Shown: positions 15,980 through 25,075, numbered from the stretch's first letter. The stretch is 64,000 nt of DNA from Acidimicrobiales bacterium (GCA_020628865.1 JAHDEJ010000018.1:27857-91856), one strand, 5' to 3'. The notes: generated from the sequence alone by a model not told the origin. Numbers and translations are program-made.

Positions 15980-16717
15980 ATGTTCCTCACCCTTTGGGCC
16001 ACGCCCCGTTCCACGTCCACCGCGTTCGAGTGGATGATGCGACAGCGCGGCGACTTCGCCTGCCACCACGAGCCGTGGAACGAGCTCTACTACTACGGCG
16101 AGGATCGGGTCAGCGACCGCGACGCCCACGTCGAAGCGAAGCCCGGCCACAACTACGCGGCCACCTGGCAGGAGCTGTCCGACGGCGGCCGCACCGGCCA
16201 CGTGTTCGTGAAGGACTTCGTCTACTCGGTCGAGCACACGCTGACCGATGAGATGCTCGCCGAGATCACCCACACGTTCCTCATCCGTGATCCGAAGCGG
16301 GTCGTGCAGGGGTTGGCCAAGCACTGGCCGGATTGCAGCTGGGACGAGGTCGGCTTCGAATCGCTGCACCGGCTCTTCCATCGCGTCGCCGACCGCGACG
16401 GCACGCCGCCACCCGTGATGCACTCGGCCGATCTGCTCGACGACCCGGCCGGCACCGCCCGCGGCTACTGCGACGCCGTCGGCATCCCGTTCATCGCCGA
16501 GGCGCTCGAGTGGGAAGCCGGCGATCGCAGCGAGGTCAGCTGGTACGGCGAAGGCACCGGCCCCTGGCACGACAACCTGCGCGAGAGCACCGGCATCCAG
16601 AAGCCGAAGACCACCTACCCGCCGCTCGAAGAGAACCCGCGCCTCTTCGAACTCTACGAACGAGCCGTCCCCCTCTATGAGGACATGCTCGCCCACGCGT
16701 TCTCCCCGATCAGCTAG
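15980..16717 (+). CDS. Sulfotransferase-like protein
   Basis: 245 residues. The N-terminus LWATPRSTSTAFEWMM is the 5'-phosphosulfate-binding loop of PAPS-dependent sulfotransferases, and THTFLIRDPKRVVQGLAKH matches the 3'-phosphate-binding region. ATG 15980 is preferred because GAAAGGAC lies 5 bases upstream and the loop begins at once. An ATG at 15923 overlapping the previous stop would add 19 residues. A sulfonated intermediate is possible, but some members of this family have other or unknown roles. The SDR gene follows after 30 bp. Confidence 0.7.
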   Translation: MFLTLWATPRSTSTAFEWMMRQRGDFACHHEPWNELYYYGEDRVSDRDAHVEAKPGHNYAATWQELSDGGRTGHVFVKDFVYSVEHTLTDEMLAEITHTFLIRDPKRVVQGLAKHWPDCSWDEVGFESLHRLFHRVADRDGTPPPVMHSADLLDDPAGTARGYCDAVGIPFIAEALEWEAGDRSEVSWYGEGTGPWHDNLRESTGIQKPKTTYPPLEENPRLFELYERAVPLYEDMLAHAFSPIS

Positions 16718-16747
16718 TCAACCGAACACCGAAAGGTCCCACCCACA

Positions 16748-17518
16748 ATGGAAATCTCCCTCGAAGGCAAGCGAGCATTCGTCACCGCCGGCGGTGACGG
16801 CATGGGCCGCACCACCGCGATGACGATGGCGAAACTCGGCGCCGAGGTCTTCACCTGCGACATCGATCCGAGCGGCCTGGCCACCCTCCCCGACGAGATC
16901 ACGACCTGGGAGTGCGACGTCACCGACTCCACGCAGCTCGACGCGATCTTCGACGAGATCCTGCCCGGCGGGCTCGACATCATGGTCAACAACGCCGGCG
17001 TCGGCGGCCCGACAAAGATGGTCGAAGACGTCACCAACGAGGAGTGGGCCCACTGCATGGGCGTGTGCATCGACGCGCAGTTCTATTGCGCTCGCCGCGT
17101 CGCCCCCGTCTTCAAGGCCCAGCAGAGCGGCGTGCTCATCAACATGGTGTCGGCGGCCGGCATCCTCGGTTTCCCCGGCCGCTCGCCGTACGTTGCCGCA
17201 AAGTGGGCGGTCGCCGGCTTCACCGAGACCCTCGCGATGGAGCTCGGCCCCGACAACATCCGCGTGAACGGCATCGTGCCCGGCAACGTCAACGGCCAGC
17301 GCATGGAGAACGTCATCGCCGCCCACGCCGCCGCCGAAGGGCTCGACCCCGAGGATGTCCGCCGCATGTACGCCATCGGAACGTCGATGCAGTGCTATGT
17401 GGACCCGCAGGAGATCAGCGACCTCATCATGTTCCTCGTGAGCGACTACGGCCGCCACATCTCCGGGCAGATCATCGGCGTCGACGGCAACACCGAAACG
17501 CTCTACCCACGCAGCTGA
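16748..17518 (+). CDS. Short-chain dehydrogenase/reductase
   Basis: 256 residues, classical SDR length. Visible motifs are TAGGDGMGR (cofactor-binding TGxxxGxG, residues 13-21), NNAGVGG, the catalytic Ser in MVSAAG and YVAAK. CDIDPSG after the second strand indicates an NAD-preferring site. It would oxidise a hydroxyl or reduce a ketone, and it is the last gene of the rightward operon: the next gene converges on it. A GAAAGG ribosome-binding site precedes ATG 16748. Confidence 0.88.
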   Translation: MEISLEGKRAFVTAGGDGMGRTTAMTMAKLGAEVFTCDIDPSGLATLPDEITTWECDVTDSTQLDAIFDEILPGGLDIMVNNAGVGGPTKMVEDVTNEEWAHCMGVCIDAQFYCARRVAPVFKAQQSGVLINMVSAAGILGFPGRSPYVAAKWAVAGFTETLAMELGPDNIRVNGIVPGNVNGQRMENVIAAHAAAEGLDPEDVRRMYAIGTSMQCYVDPQEISDLIMFLVSDYGRHISGQIIGVDGNTETLYPRS

Positions 17519-17550
17519 CGCTGTCCCCGCGCAGCTGACGTCCGGCCTGT

Positions 17551-18867
17551 TCAGCGAACCTCGACCGGGCCGAGCACCCGGTCGAGGTAGTCGTTGGTGA
17601 ACGTGGCCGAAGGGTCGACCCGCCGGCGGACGGCCGCGAACCGATCCCATTCGGGGTACCGGGGGCGCAGGGTTTCGGCCGTCTGGTAGTGCCACTTGCC
17701 CCAGTGGGGCCGCCCGTCGTAGTCGTTCATGATCGCTTCGACCGCGCGGAAGTACGGGTCGTGGTCCGTGCCCTTGTAGCGATGAACGGCAATCCAGCCG
17801 CTGGCTCTGCCGTGCGCGGTCGACAACGGAATGTCGTCGGCGGCCGAGACCCGAACCTCGATCGGGAACGACGGCGCCTCCGGCAGCGAGGCCACCACAT
17901 CCTGCACGCGCCGGAAGGCCTCGGGCAGTGCGTCGAGCGGGATGCCGTACTCCATCTCCATGAACCGGACGTGCCGGGGCGACGCGAACACGTCGAAGCT
18001 TCGGCCAACCCGTTCGGACGACGTCACCGCGCTGCCCAGCAACTTCTGCACCCGGTCGCGCGAGCCGGGAAAGCGGCGAACGGTGCGCATCGCCGCGCCG
18101 AACGCCAGATTCTCCAGGAGCAGCTTCTCGGCCTTGACCCGCCGCTCCGTGAACCGACCGGGCTCCTCGTTCGTGTGGTCGTTCCGCTTGACCAACGCAC
18201 GTCGGGTTCCCGGCATCCAGAAGAACTCGGCGTGGGCGGCGCTGCTCACGAACCCGTCCCAGTCCGCCAGCAGGTCCTCCACCACCTCGGCGGTCTCCAC
18301 CGAATGCAAGTTGAACGCAGGCACCGTCTCGAGTTCGACCCGCGTGATGATGCCGAGCGCACCCACGCTCACCCGGGCCACGGCGAAGAGCTCCGGGTCG
18401 GTGGTGGCGTCGCACCAAACCACCTCGCCCGTTGCGGTGACCAGCTCCAGCCCCGTGATCCCGGTAGACAGATTGCCGAGGTTCAAGCCGGTGCCGTGCG
18501 TTGCCGTGGCCGTCGCTCCCGCAATCGTCTGCACGTCGATGTCGCCCAGATTCGGCAGCGCACGGCCATGCGCATGCAACGCCAGGTTGAGGTCGGCGAG
18601 CCGCATGCCCGCGCCGACCAGCACCCGGCCGGTCGATGGGTCCATGCGCAGCTGGCTCGGCATTGCGTCGAGCTGCATCAACACACCATCGGTCATTGCC
18701 GCACCCGTGAACGAATGGCCGGCGCCGATCGCCTTCACCCGACAGCCGGCCGTCGTCGCAGCCGCCATTCGATCCGCGAGCTCGCCGACCGACCGCGGCC
18801 GTACGATCGCCGCCGGATCACACCATTGGTTACCCGCCCAGTTCTCGTTCACCCGCTCCCTGCCCAT
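17551..18867 (-). CDS. FAD-linked oxidase of the aldonolactone oxidase type
   Basis: 438 residues: an N-terminal FAD domain (IVRPRSVGELADRM, then AIGAGHSFTGAAMTDG, whose His is the usual covalent FAD site) and a C-terminal domain with RPHWGKWHYQTAE and the ending FTNDYLDRVLG. This pattern is that of D-arabinono-/L-gulono-1,4-lactone and alditol oxidases, which oxidise sugar lactones or polyols with O2 or another acceptor. ATG 18867 was chosen over TTG 18891. It converges on the SDR gene with a 32 bp gap; nothing shows it belongs to the neighbouring pathways. Confidence 0.85.
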   Translation of the reverse strand: MGRERVNENWAGNQWCDPAAIVRPRSVGELADRMAAATTAGCRVKAIGAGHSFTGAAMTDGVLMQLDAMPSQLRMDPSTGRVLVGAGMRLADLNLALHAHGRALPNLGDIDVQTIAGATATATHGTGLNLGNLSTGITGLELVTATGEVVWCDATTDPELFAVARVSVGALGIITRVELETVPAFNLHSVETAEVVEDLLADWDGFVSSAAHAEFFWMPGTRRALVKRNDHTNEEPGRFTERRVKAEKLLLENLAFGAAMRTVRRFPGSRDRVQKLLGSAVTSSERVGRSFDVFASPRHVRFMEMEYGIPLDALPEAFRRVQDVVASLPEAPSFPIEVRVSAADDIPLSTAHGRASGWIAVHRYKGTDHDPYFRAVEAIMNDYDGRPHWGKWHYQTAETLRPRYPEWDRFAAVRRRVDPSATFTNDYLDRVLGPVEVR

Positions 18868-18897
18868 CGAGACACGGTACCGGGGAGCCAACGCACA

Positions 18898-20277
18898 TCA
18901 TTGACAACCTCCGACCAACTCCGGGACCCGTAGGTGGTGGTCGGTCGCTGCCTGAAATTGCGCGCCGACTGCAGCGAGCGTCCGTTCAGAAAATGGTCGA
19001 CCGATCAGCTGAAAGCCGATGGGCAGGCCATCGGAGGCAAAGCCTCCCGGCAACGCAATCGACGGCAGACCAACCCCGTTGACCGGGAACGTGAATTGCG
19101 TGGTTGACGGAATGAGGGGGACATCATCGATCGTTTCGACGCCATGCGGAAGAACCTGATTCGGGTTGACCGGAGCGATGATCAGGTCCACGCCTTGATC
19201 GTCGAACACGTTGAGGTAGTCACGCTCGACGGTCATGCGAGCGGCTTGTGCCTGGGCGAAGGCGGTACCCGGAATGGCCGCGCCGTCCGCCATGATCGCC
19301 GCAGCCTCGTCACCGATCAACGCGCCCTTCTCATCCCGCAACTCCTCCAGAAGTGCCGCAGATTCCGCGAACACAATGGTCGCTCCAGACTCGAAGTGCG
19401 CTTCGGTGTTCGGCACACGAACCTCCTCCAGGCCCTGCAGGAGCAGTTCAAGCACGCCGATCGCGCGCTCCGCGACCGCCCTGACCTCCACATCCGTCAC
19501 GAAACCTTCGAAGAAGGACTCGTCTGGAACCCCGAGCACCAGGCCCGAGGGAACCGCAGCCCGAGCAAGCGGCGTCTTCGCAGAGAAGGGGTCCAACGGC
19601 GAATAGCCTGCAATCACATCGAGGAGCACTCCACAGTCCATCGCGCTCCTCGCCATCGGACCGACGGTGTCGTAGGTCCAGGAAATCAGGTGAACACCGT
19701 CTCGTGGAACGGCACCTCTCGTCGTCTTGATACCGGTCGTACCGCAATAGTTGGACGGAATACGGACCGATCCTCCCGTGTCGGTTCCCAGTGCGCCGAA
19801 GACCTGACGAGCCGCGAGCGCTGCGGCACTACCCCCAGACGATCCACCCGTCATCCGGGCGGTGTCCCACGGGTTTCGAGACGCCGGACAAGACACGCCG
19901 TAGGCGAGCTCGTGAGTGTTCGTCTTGCCCACGATCACCGCCCCAGCCGCACGAAGCCGACCGACGACACTTGCGTCTCGATCAGGGGTGAAGCCGGTCA
20001 ACGCATCGCAGTTGGCCTCGGTCGGCACGCCCTCGGTGAAGAAGAGGTCCTTGACCGCGATCGGTACGCCGTGGAGCGGGCCGATCGGCTCGGACGCGTC
20101 GAGCTTTGCTGCAGCCGCCAACGCCTGATCGGCCTGCACCGAAGCGAAGGCAGCGATGGCTGCGTCGGTCGCATCGATTCGGGCGAGGGCCGCCTCGACC
20201 AACTGGACCGAGGTCACCGACCGCGCTCGAACAGCTGCGGCCGCCTCGGTGAGGCTCATGGAATTGTGATCCGTCAT
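18898..20277 (-). CDS. Amidase-signature hydrolase
   Basis: 459 residues with the Ser-cisSer-Lys triad of amidase-signature enzymes: K76 (VKDLFF), S146 (TGGSSGGSA) and nucleophile S170 (GTDTGGSVRIPS). It hydrolyses carboxamides to acid plus ammonia; GatA-like, aliphatic and aryl amidases share this fold. It is the last gene of a five-gene minus-strand operon behind an ABC importer of the amide/urea/branched-chain type, 11 bp after the livF-like gene, so it probably hydrolyses the imported amide. No GatB or GatC partner is present nearby, which argues against a tRNA amidotransferase role. Confidence 0.88.
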   Translation of the reverse strand: MTDHNSMSLTEAAAAVRARSVTSVQLVEAALARIDATDAAIAAFASVQADQALAAAAKLDASEPIGPLHGVPIAVKDLFFTEGVPTEANCDALTGFTPDRDASVVGRLRAAGAVIVGKTNTHELAYGVSCPASRNPWDTARMTGGSSGGSAAALAARQVFGALGTDTGGSVRIPSNYCGTTGIKTTRGAVPRDGVHLISWTYDTVGPMARSAMDCGVLLDVIAGYSPLDPFSAKTPLARAAVPSGLVLGVPDESFFEGFVTDVEVRAVAERAIGVLELLLQGLEEVRVPNTEAHFESGATIVFAESAALLEELRDEKGALIGDEAAAIMADGAAIPGTAFAQAQAARMTVERDYLNVFDDQGVDLIIAPVNPNQVLPHGVETIDDVPLIPSTTQFTFPVNGVGLPSIALPGGFASDGLPIGFQLIGRPFSERTLAAVGAQFQAATDHHLRVPELVGGCQ

Positions 20278-20288
20278 GTTGTGTCTCC

Positions 20289-20975
20289 TTAGATGACGAG
20301 GTGTGTGGCGATTCGTTCGTGGATGTCTGGCTCGTCGGCATGTCCGCTCGCAACGACCTCGCCCTTTTCGAGAACAACGAACCTGGTAGCCAAACTCGTT
20401 GCGAGGGCCAAGTGCTGCTCGACCAGAATCACTCCCAGCCCGTCGTCGCGAGCCTGCGAAAGGTGCTTCCCGAGAAGGTCGACATTCGAGGGCTGCAGAC
20501 CCTCAGTTGGTTCGTCCATCACGAGAATCGACGCGCCCGCACGGAGCGCACAGCCGGATGCGAGCATCTTCTGCTCGCCACCGGACAGGGTTCCGGCACG
20601 TTGCTGATCGCGGCCGATCAGCGAGTCCGGGAACATCTCCAGGACGTCCGCCTGTGCTGAAGCGTCTAGGCCGTTGAGACGAAGATTGTCACGTACGGTC
20701 AGTTCCGAGAACACGGCGCGCTCCTGATACACGGCCCGTAGCCCCGCCCGCACCCGCCGTGATGGAGGCCAGCGGGTCACGTCATTGCCTCCGAGACGCA
20801 CCGACCCGGAAGTCGCCGGGAGCAACCCCATGAGCGCCTTGATCAGGGTCGTCTTCCCCACGCCGTTGCGTCCGACGATGGCAACGATCTCACCCTGTTC
20901 GACCGAGACAGACACGCCGTGAAGCGCCGGTACCGCTCCATAGCCTGCTTCGAGCCCTGTCGCTTGGAGCCGCAT
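20289..20975 (-). CDS. ABC transporter ATPase, LivF/UrtE type
   Basis: 228 residues: Walker A GRNGVGKTT, Q-loop in AVYQERAVFSELTV, signature LSGGEQKML, Walker B ILVMDEPTEGLQPS and the switch His in VEQHLALA. The short length and LQPSNV are typical of LivF/UrtE ATPases, which pair with a LivG partner to power branched-chain amino acid, urea or amide import. ATG 20975 shares one base with the stop of the upstream fused gene (TGATG), so translation is coupled. Confidence 0.88.
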   Translation of the reverse strand: MRLQATGLEAGYGAVPALHGVSVSVEQGEIVAIVGRNGVGKTTLIKALMGLLPATSGSVRLGGNDVTRWPPSRRVRAGLRAVYQERAVFSELTVRDNLRLNGLDASAQADVLEMFPDSLIGRDQQRAGTLSGGEQKMLASGCALRAGASILVMDEPTEGLQPSNVDLLGKHLSQARDDGLGVILVEQHLALATSLATRFVVLEKGEVVASGHADEPDIHERIATHLVI

Positions 20976-22723
20976 CAGTGCGCCTGGCCCAGGTAGACCG
21001 CTCGCACCGCCGGATCGCTTTCGACGACATCCACGGTGCCGTCGGCGAGCAGTGCGCCACGAGCGAGCACCGTGACCCTGTCGGCAACGGCGCGGATGAA
21101 CGCCATGTCGTGCTCGACGATCAGGATTGGCAGGTCGAAGTCCGAGTGGAGCTGACGCAGGAGCTCGGCAGCACGAAGGCTCTCCGCAACCGTCATACCT
21201 GCGGTAGGTTCGTCGAGGAGAAGGACTCGACAATCACCTGCCATCGCCATGGCGATCTCCAACCACTGCTTCTCACCGTGCGACAGTTCGCCGGCCGCAT
21301 CGTTCAGTCGCGCATCGAGCCCCGTCTGCGAAAGAACCTGCAGCGACCCCTGGGCCACCTGTGCCGACCATGACTGAGCCGCAAGCGCAAGCGGCCATGC
21401 CGTTGGACCCCATGCGGCAATGGCGATGTTCTCGGCAACCGTGAGAGGGTCGATCACCTGCGGCGCCTGAAACTTCCGGCTGATACCGTGTCGGGCGAAC
21501 TGCCACGCCGGCTTCGACGTCAGCCGGTGCCCGAGCAATGAAACATCGCCCTCCTGGTGACTCTGCTGTCCGCAGAGCAGATCGAGAAACGTTGTCTTGC
21601 CGGCGCCATTCGGTCCGATCAGGCATCGGAGCTCCGGCGTCTCCATCTGGAGCGAAATGTCGGCCAGAACGGTGAACGAACCAAATCGTTTCTCAATGTT
21701 GGAGGCGTCGATGATCGGCGACGCTCGCTCATCGCGCTCGTCAACCGGCCGCTCGACAAGATCCGGTTCCAGGGTCTTGCGTGCGGGGCGCCCCACGAGC
21801 CCGAGAAGCGCGGGCACGAGACCCTGCGGGACGAGGATGACCGCCACGATGAAGATCAGTCCGGTCGCGAGGACCCAGTACTGCAACCATGCGTCCGCAA
21901 GAGCGGCAGACAGGAAGTTGATCAGAAGCGTCCCAACAACCGGTCCAACGACGGTGCCCCGGCCTCCGATGAGGGTCCAGAGGACAACATTGGTGGCAAG
22001 CGTGAATCCGAAGATGCCAGGCGAGACGAATCCGGTCCGGTGCACGTAGAGCGTGCCGCCCAGTCCGGCGATCGCCCCACCGAGCGTAAAGGTCCAGATC
22101 TTCAAGTGCGTCACGTGGTAGCCGCACGCCTCCATTCGGCGTTCGTTTTCGCGGATCCCGATCAGCACGGCTCCGAACGGTCGACTGACAAGCCAGGCCA
22201 CAGCACCGATCGCAAGAATCGCCACCACCGAGATGACAAGGTCCTGCCCGCGGTCGGATGTTTGGTAGCCGAAGATGTTGAGGCGGGGAACACCCGTCAA
22301 CCCCGTGAACCCGCCGGTCACGTCGCGCCATTGCTCGGCGATTTGTTCGAACATCAACGACAACATGAACGTCAGAAGGCCGACAACGATCAGCGAGAGG
22401 CGACGACGAAAGGCCGCAAGGCCGACAAGGTACGAGACTGCGGCCCCGACCACGACCGAGCCGAACACAGCGACCAGGCCGAGCGTTGGCTGAGCGATGC
22501 TCAGCTTCGCCGACAGATATGCAGCGACACCAAAGGGCAGGAGCTGACCCAACGAGAGTATTCCTGCCTGACCCCACACCAGGTCGAGGCTCACTGCGAG
22601 AACGGCGAGGCTCAAGAACAACGACAGCTGGCCGCTTCGGAACTCGCCGAGGGTGAGGTTCAATGCAACAGCTGCACCGAGCGACATCAGCAACCAGGCC
22701 TTCCGCGGAGTGGCGAGATTCAT
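20975..22723 (-). CDS. Fused ABC permease-ATPase, LivM-LivG type
   Basis: 582 residues joining two proteins that are often separate. Residues 1 to about 320 form a LivM/UrtC permease (GQAGILSLGQLLPFGVAAY, IRENERRMEACGY, WTLIGGRGTVVGP). After a charged linker, residues from about 340 form a LivG/UrtD ATPase with GPNGAGKTT, LSHGEKQWLEIAMAM, LLLDEPTAGM and VEHDM. ATG 22723 overlaps the previous gene's stop by 4 bp; the longer upstream reading lacks homology. The fusion fixes one ATPase per LivM subunit. It contributes to import of an amide- or amino-acid-like solute. Confidence 0.88.
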   Translation of the reverse strand: MNLATPRKAWLLMSLGAAVALNLTLGEFRSGQLSLFLSLAVLAVSLDLVWGQAGILSLGQLLPFGVAAYLSAKLSIAQPTLGLVAVFGSVVVGAAVSYLVGLAAFRRRLSLIVVGLLTFMLSLMFEQIAEQWRDVTGGFTGLTGVPRLNIFGYQTSDRGQDLVISVVAILAIGAVAWLVSRPFGAVLIGIRENERRMEACGYHVTHLKIWTFTLGGAIAGLGGTLYVHRTGFVSPGIFGFTLATNVVLWTLIGGRGTVVGPVVGTLLINFLSAALADAWLQYWVLATGLIFIVAVILVPQGLVPALLGLVGRPARKTLEPDLVERPVDERDERASPIIDASNIEKRFGSFTVLADISLQMETPELRCLIGPNGAGKTTFLDLLCGQQSHQEGDVSLLGHRLTSKPAWQFARHGISRKFQAPQVIDPLTVAENIAIAAWGPTAWPLALAAQSWSAQVAQGSLQVLSQTGLDARLNDAAGELSHGEKQWLEIAMAMAGDCRVLLLDEPTAGMTVAESLRAAELLRQLHSDFDLPILIVEHDMAFIRAVADRVTVLARGALLADGTVDVVESDPAVRAVYLGQAH

Positions 22724-23583
22724 GCGACGAGTCCACTTCTGGACGATCGACCGAACTGGAGTACAACGACCGCCAGCAGCAGGGACACGATCTGCGCCAA
22801 CACGGCGTCGGCGAAGTGGATCGCTCCCGTCTGAACAGCAGCGACGATGCCAGCGCCGAGAACGACACCCCACAGGCGACTGACACCACCAACGATGACG
22901 ACGAGAAACGCACCCGGAAGATACGTGAGGCCAATCTGCGGCTCGACCGCCCCGAGCGGCGCCACGAGCGCGCCGGCCACACCTGCCGTGGCGGCACCGA
23001 TCCCAAAGGCAAGGCTGTTGACGACACTCGTACGGATTCCGGCCGACTCCGCCAGCTCACGATCGGCGACGATCGCTTGAACCGTGAGTCCGAATTGCGA
23101 GCGGGTGAACGTGAGCAAGGTCACCACCACGACCGTCACGGCAACAGCGATCAGGACGAACCTATACGTCGGATAGAGGACGCCGAGCGCCGGAGTCGCA
23201 CCGGGAACCGGGTTCACCACGGACCGGAAGTCTTTGGTGAAGATCAGCTCTGCGAGCTGGCGGAGCACGATCGACAACCCGAAGGTCGCAAGGATGGTGA
23301 GCTCCGGACGCTGGTAGATCCGCCTGATCAGCGCGAGCTCAATCATCCCACCGAGCAGGAGAAGCACGATGGCGGCGATCGGAATCGCAAGCCAATGGCT
23401 GCGTCCGGCCTCCTGGACCATGAAGGCGACGTAGGCGCCGACCATCACGAACTCGCCGTGTGCCAGGTTGATCACACCCATGAGTCCAAACACGATGCCC
23501 AGGCCGAGGGCGACGATCGCAAGGGTGGCGAATGATCCGACTCCGTTGAGAATTTCCGAGGTCAGTGCGTCCACAACGAACAC
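22720..23583 (-). CDS. ABC transporter permease, LivH/UrtB type
   Basis: About 287 residues with eight or so membrane segments and the LivH signatures GLMGVINLAHGEFVMVGAY near the N-terminus and VVIVGGVSRLWGVVLGA near the C-terminus. GTG 23583 was chosen because GGAAAGGAAG lies just upstream; the longer ORF start has no such site. It pairs with the LivM half of the next gene to form the membrane channel. A strong hairpin separates it from the binding-protein gene upstream. Confidence 0.86.
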   Translation of the reverse strand: MFVVDALTSEILNGVGSFATLAIVALGLGIVFGLMGVINLAHGEFVMVGAYVAFMVQEAGRSHWLAIPIAAIVLLLLGGMIELALIRRIYQRPELTILATFGLSIVLRQLAELIFTKDFRSVVNPVPGATPALGVLYPTYRFVLIAVAVTVVVVTLLTFTRSQFGLTVQAIVADRELAESAGIRTSVVNSLAFGIGAATAGVAGALVAPLGAVEPQIGLTYLPGAFLVVIVGGVSRLWGVVLGAGIVAAVQTGAIHFADAVLAQIVSLLLAVVVLQFGRSSRSGLVA

Positions 23584-23603
23584 GCTTCCTTTCCGCTTGG
23601 AGC

Positions 23604-23641
23604 GGAGGCGGTGGTCAGCCCGTCGGCCAACCACCGCCTCC
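23604..23641 (-). promoter_or_regulatory. Hairpin between binding-protein and permease genes
   Basis: A perfect 12 bp stem (GGAGGCGGTGGT at 23604-23615 with 23630-23641) and 14-base loop lies 31 bp after the binding-protein stop and about 20 bp before the permease start. Such hairpins commonly protect upstream mRNA or partly terminate, giving more binding protein than permease. No T tract follows. Confidence 0.6.
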
Positions 23642-23672
23642 TCTCTGGTTGTCCTGTCACCAGGAGGGATGG

Positions 23673-24983
23673 TCAGGACGGGTCGCAGGTCTCGTCGGGT
23701 TCGACGGCGGGGAAGGACTGGACGATCTTCTGCGATCCGTCCGCTTGGACCTCAGCGATGTGGATCGGCTGGAGAAGATGCCGGCTGTCGGTGATCGTCA
23801 GGTCGCCGGTTGGCGTGGTGATCGAGCGTCCCTCGAGCGCTGCGATGACGGCGCCGGTTTCGGTCGTGCCGGCATCGTTCGCCGCCGAAGCGTAGAGAAG
23901 CGCGGCATCGTAGATGTGGGAACTGAAGGTGGCATGAGGCGCCGCTTCTTCACCGAAGGTCTCGATGTAGCGCTCGACGAACGCCATGTTCGCCTCGCTC
24001 TCGACCTCCTTGAAGTAGCCGAGCGTCACGTACATTCCTGCGGTGATCTCGGGGCCCATCGCAGCAAGCACGTTCTCTTCATAGATGTTGGCCAGACGTG
24101 CGATCGTGTCCTGGCCGATGCCGAAGTCGACGGCCTGTGTCTCGAACGCCACGGCGTCACCGCCGACGAGGGCGGGGAAGAGCAGGTCTGCGCCGGAGCT
24201 GGCAATCTGTTGAGACACGGAAGCGAAATCCTGAGTGCCCAGCGGAACGTACTCTTCGCCGACAACTTCGCCGCCAATCGACTCGATGTACTCCCGAGCG
24301 AGCTCGAAGCTGCGCCGCGGCCACTGGTAGTCGTTACCGAGAAGGAACCACTTCTGACCGGCGGTCTCTTGCATGACCCATGGAATCGCGGGCGCCAACT
24401 GTTGGCTCGGGACTTCGCCCGTGTTGAACATGACGGCGGAACACTCGCCGCCTTCGTAGAGCGCCGCATAGATGTACGGCACGTTTGCCGCTTCGGCGAG
24501 GGGTTTGGCGGCAGCTCGGGTGGCGCTCGAGTGTGTGCCGAGGACGACGTCGACGTTGTCCGAGTCGAGCAGCTGCTCCATCGCCTGGCGGCCCACCTCG
24601 GGGTCGCTGGCGTCGTCAGCGAAAACGACCTCAACCGGGCGGCCGTTGATCCCGCCTGCTTCATTGAGATCTTCCTCGATGAGCTGACCGATGTTGCTCA
24701 CGGGTGGGCCGAAGACTCCCGCTGGTCCGCTGTTCGAGAAGAGCACACCGATTCGGACGGGCTCATCGGAAGGGCCGGTCGATGCGTCGGAGTCATCGTC
24801 GGTCTCGGCAGCCTCGACGTCCTGCGAAGTACCCGCCGATCCCGAATCGATGTCCGCTGTCGTTGCATCGCTGTCGTTGTTGTCGCCGCGGCCGCACGCC
24901 GCGGCCAGCAAGGCGATCACGATCATGAACGCCGTGAAGCAAGTTGTCCATGGCCGCTGATGAGTGTCGGATCGAGATTCCAT
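23673..24983 (-). CDS. ABC transporter substrate-binding lipoprotein (AmiC/UrtA-like)
   Basis: 436 residues. A signal peptide ends in a lipobox (LLAAACGRG), followed by an Asp/Ser/Thr-rich linker and a type I periplasmic-binding fold: RIGVLFSNSGPAGVFG, FADDASDPEVG, GTHSSATRAAAK, PYIYAALYEGG and LGNDYQWPRR. These blocks resemble amide (AmiC), urea (UrtA) and formamide binding proteins more than leucine-binding ones. ATG 24983 has GGGGGAA upstream. A palindromic operator sits 14 bp before the start, matching the one at the arsR gene. It delivers the solute to the permease complex encoded downstream. Confidence 0.88.
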   Translation of the reverse strand: MESRSDTHQRPWTTCFTAFMIVIALLAAACGRGDNNDSDATTADIDSGSAGTSQDVEAAETDDDSDASTGPSDEPVRIGVLFSNSGPAGVFGPPVSNIGQLIEEDLNEAGGINGRPVEVVFADDASDPEVGRQAMEQLLDSDNVDVVLGTHSSATRAAAKPLAEAANVPYIYAALYEGGECSAVMFNTGEVPSQQLAPAIPWVMQETAGQKWFLLGNDYQWPRRSFELAREYIESIGGEVVGEEYVPLGTQDFASVSQQIASSGADLLFPALVGGDAVAFETQAVDFGIGQDTIARLANIYEENVLAAMGPEITAGMYVTLGYFKEVESEANMAFVERYIETFGEEAAPHATFSSHIYDAALLYASAANDAGTTETGAVIAALEGRSITTPTGDLTITDSRHLLQPIHIAEVQADGSQKIVQSFPAVEPDETCDPS

Positions 24984-24996
24984 CTTTCGATTCCCC

Positions 24997-25024
24997 CAAT
25001 ATGTGAGTAAGTATTCACATATTG
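24997..25024. promoter_or_regulatory. ArsR-type operator of the transporter operon
   Basis: A perfect inverted repeat CAATATGTGA-N8-TCACATATTG, just upstream of the binding-protein ribosome-binding site. Its inner part ATGTGAGTA-N5-TCACAT is nearly the same as at 26944-26963 in front of the arsR gene, so one repressor probably binds both. Confidence 0.8.
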
Positions 25025-25075
25025 CACTCAGTGGAAGAAGCGGTCAAGCCGAGTCCGAGAGAATTGGTCTGCCGC

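Noticed and set aside
18898-20277. GatA subunit of tRNA amidotransferase
   Set aside because: The triad fits, but no gatB or gatC is near and the gene closes an ABC-importer operon, so a catabolic amidase is likelier.
22724-22873. N-terminal extension of the LivM-LivG fusion
   Set aside because: The extra residues are antisense-like Arg/Cys-rich sequence overlapping livH; ATG 22723 with a 4 bp overlap is the natural start.
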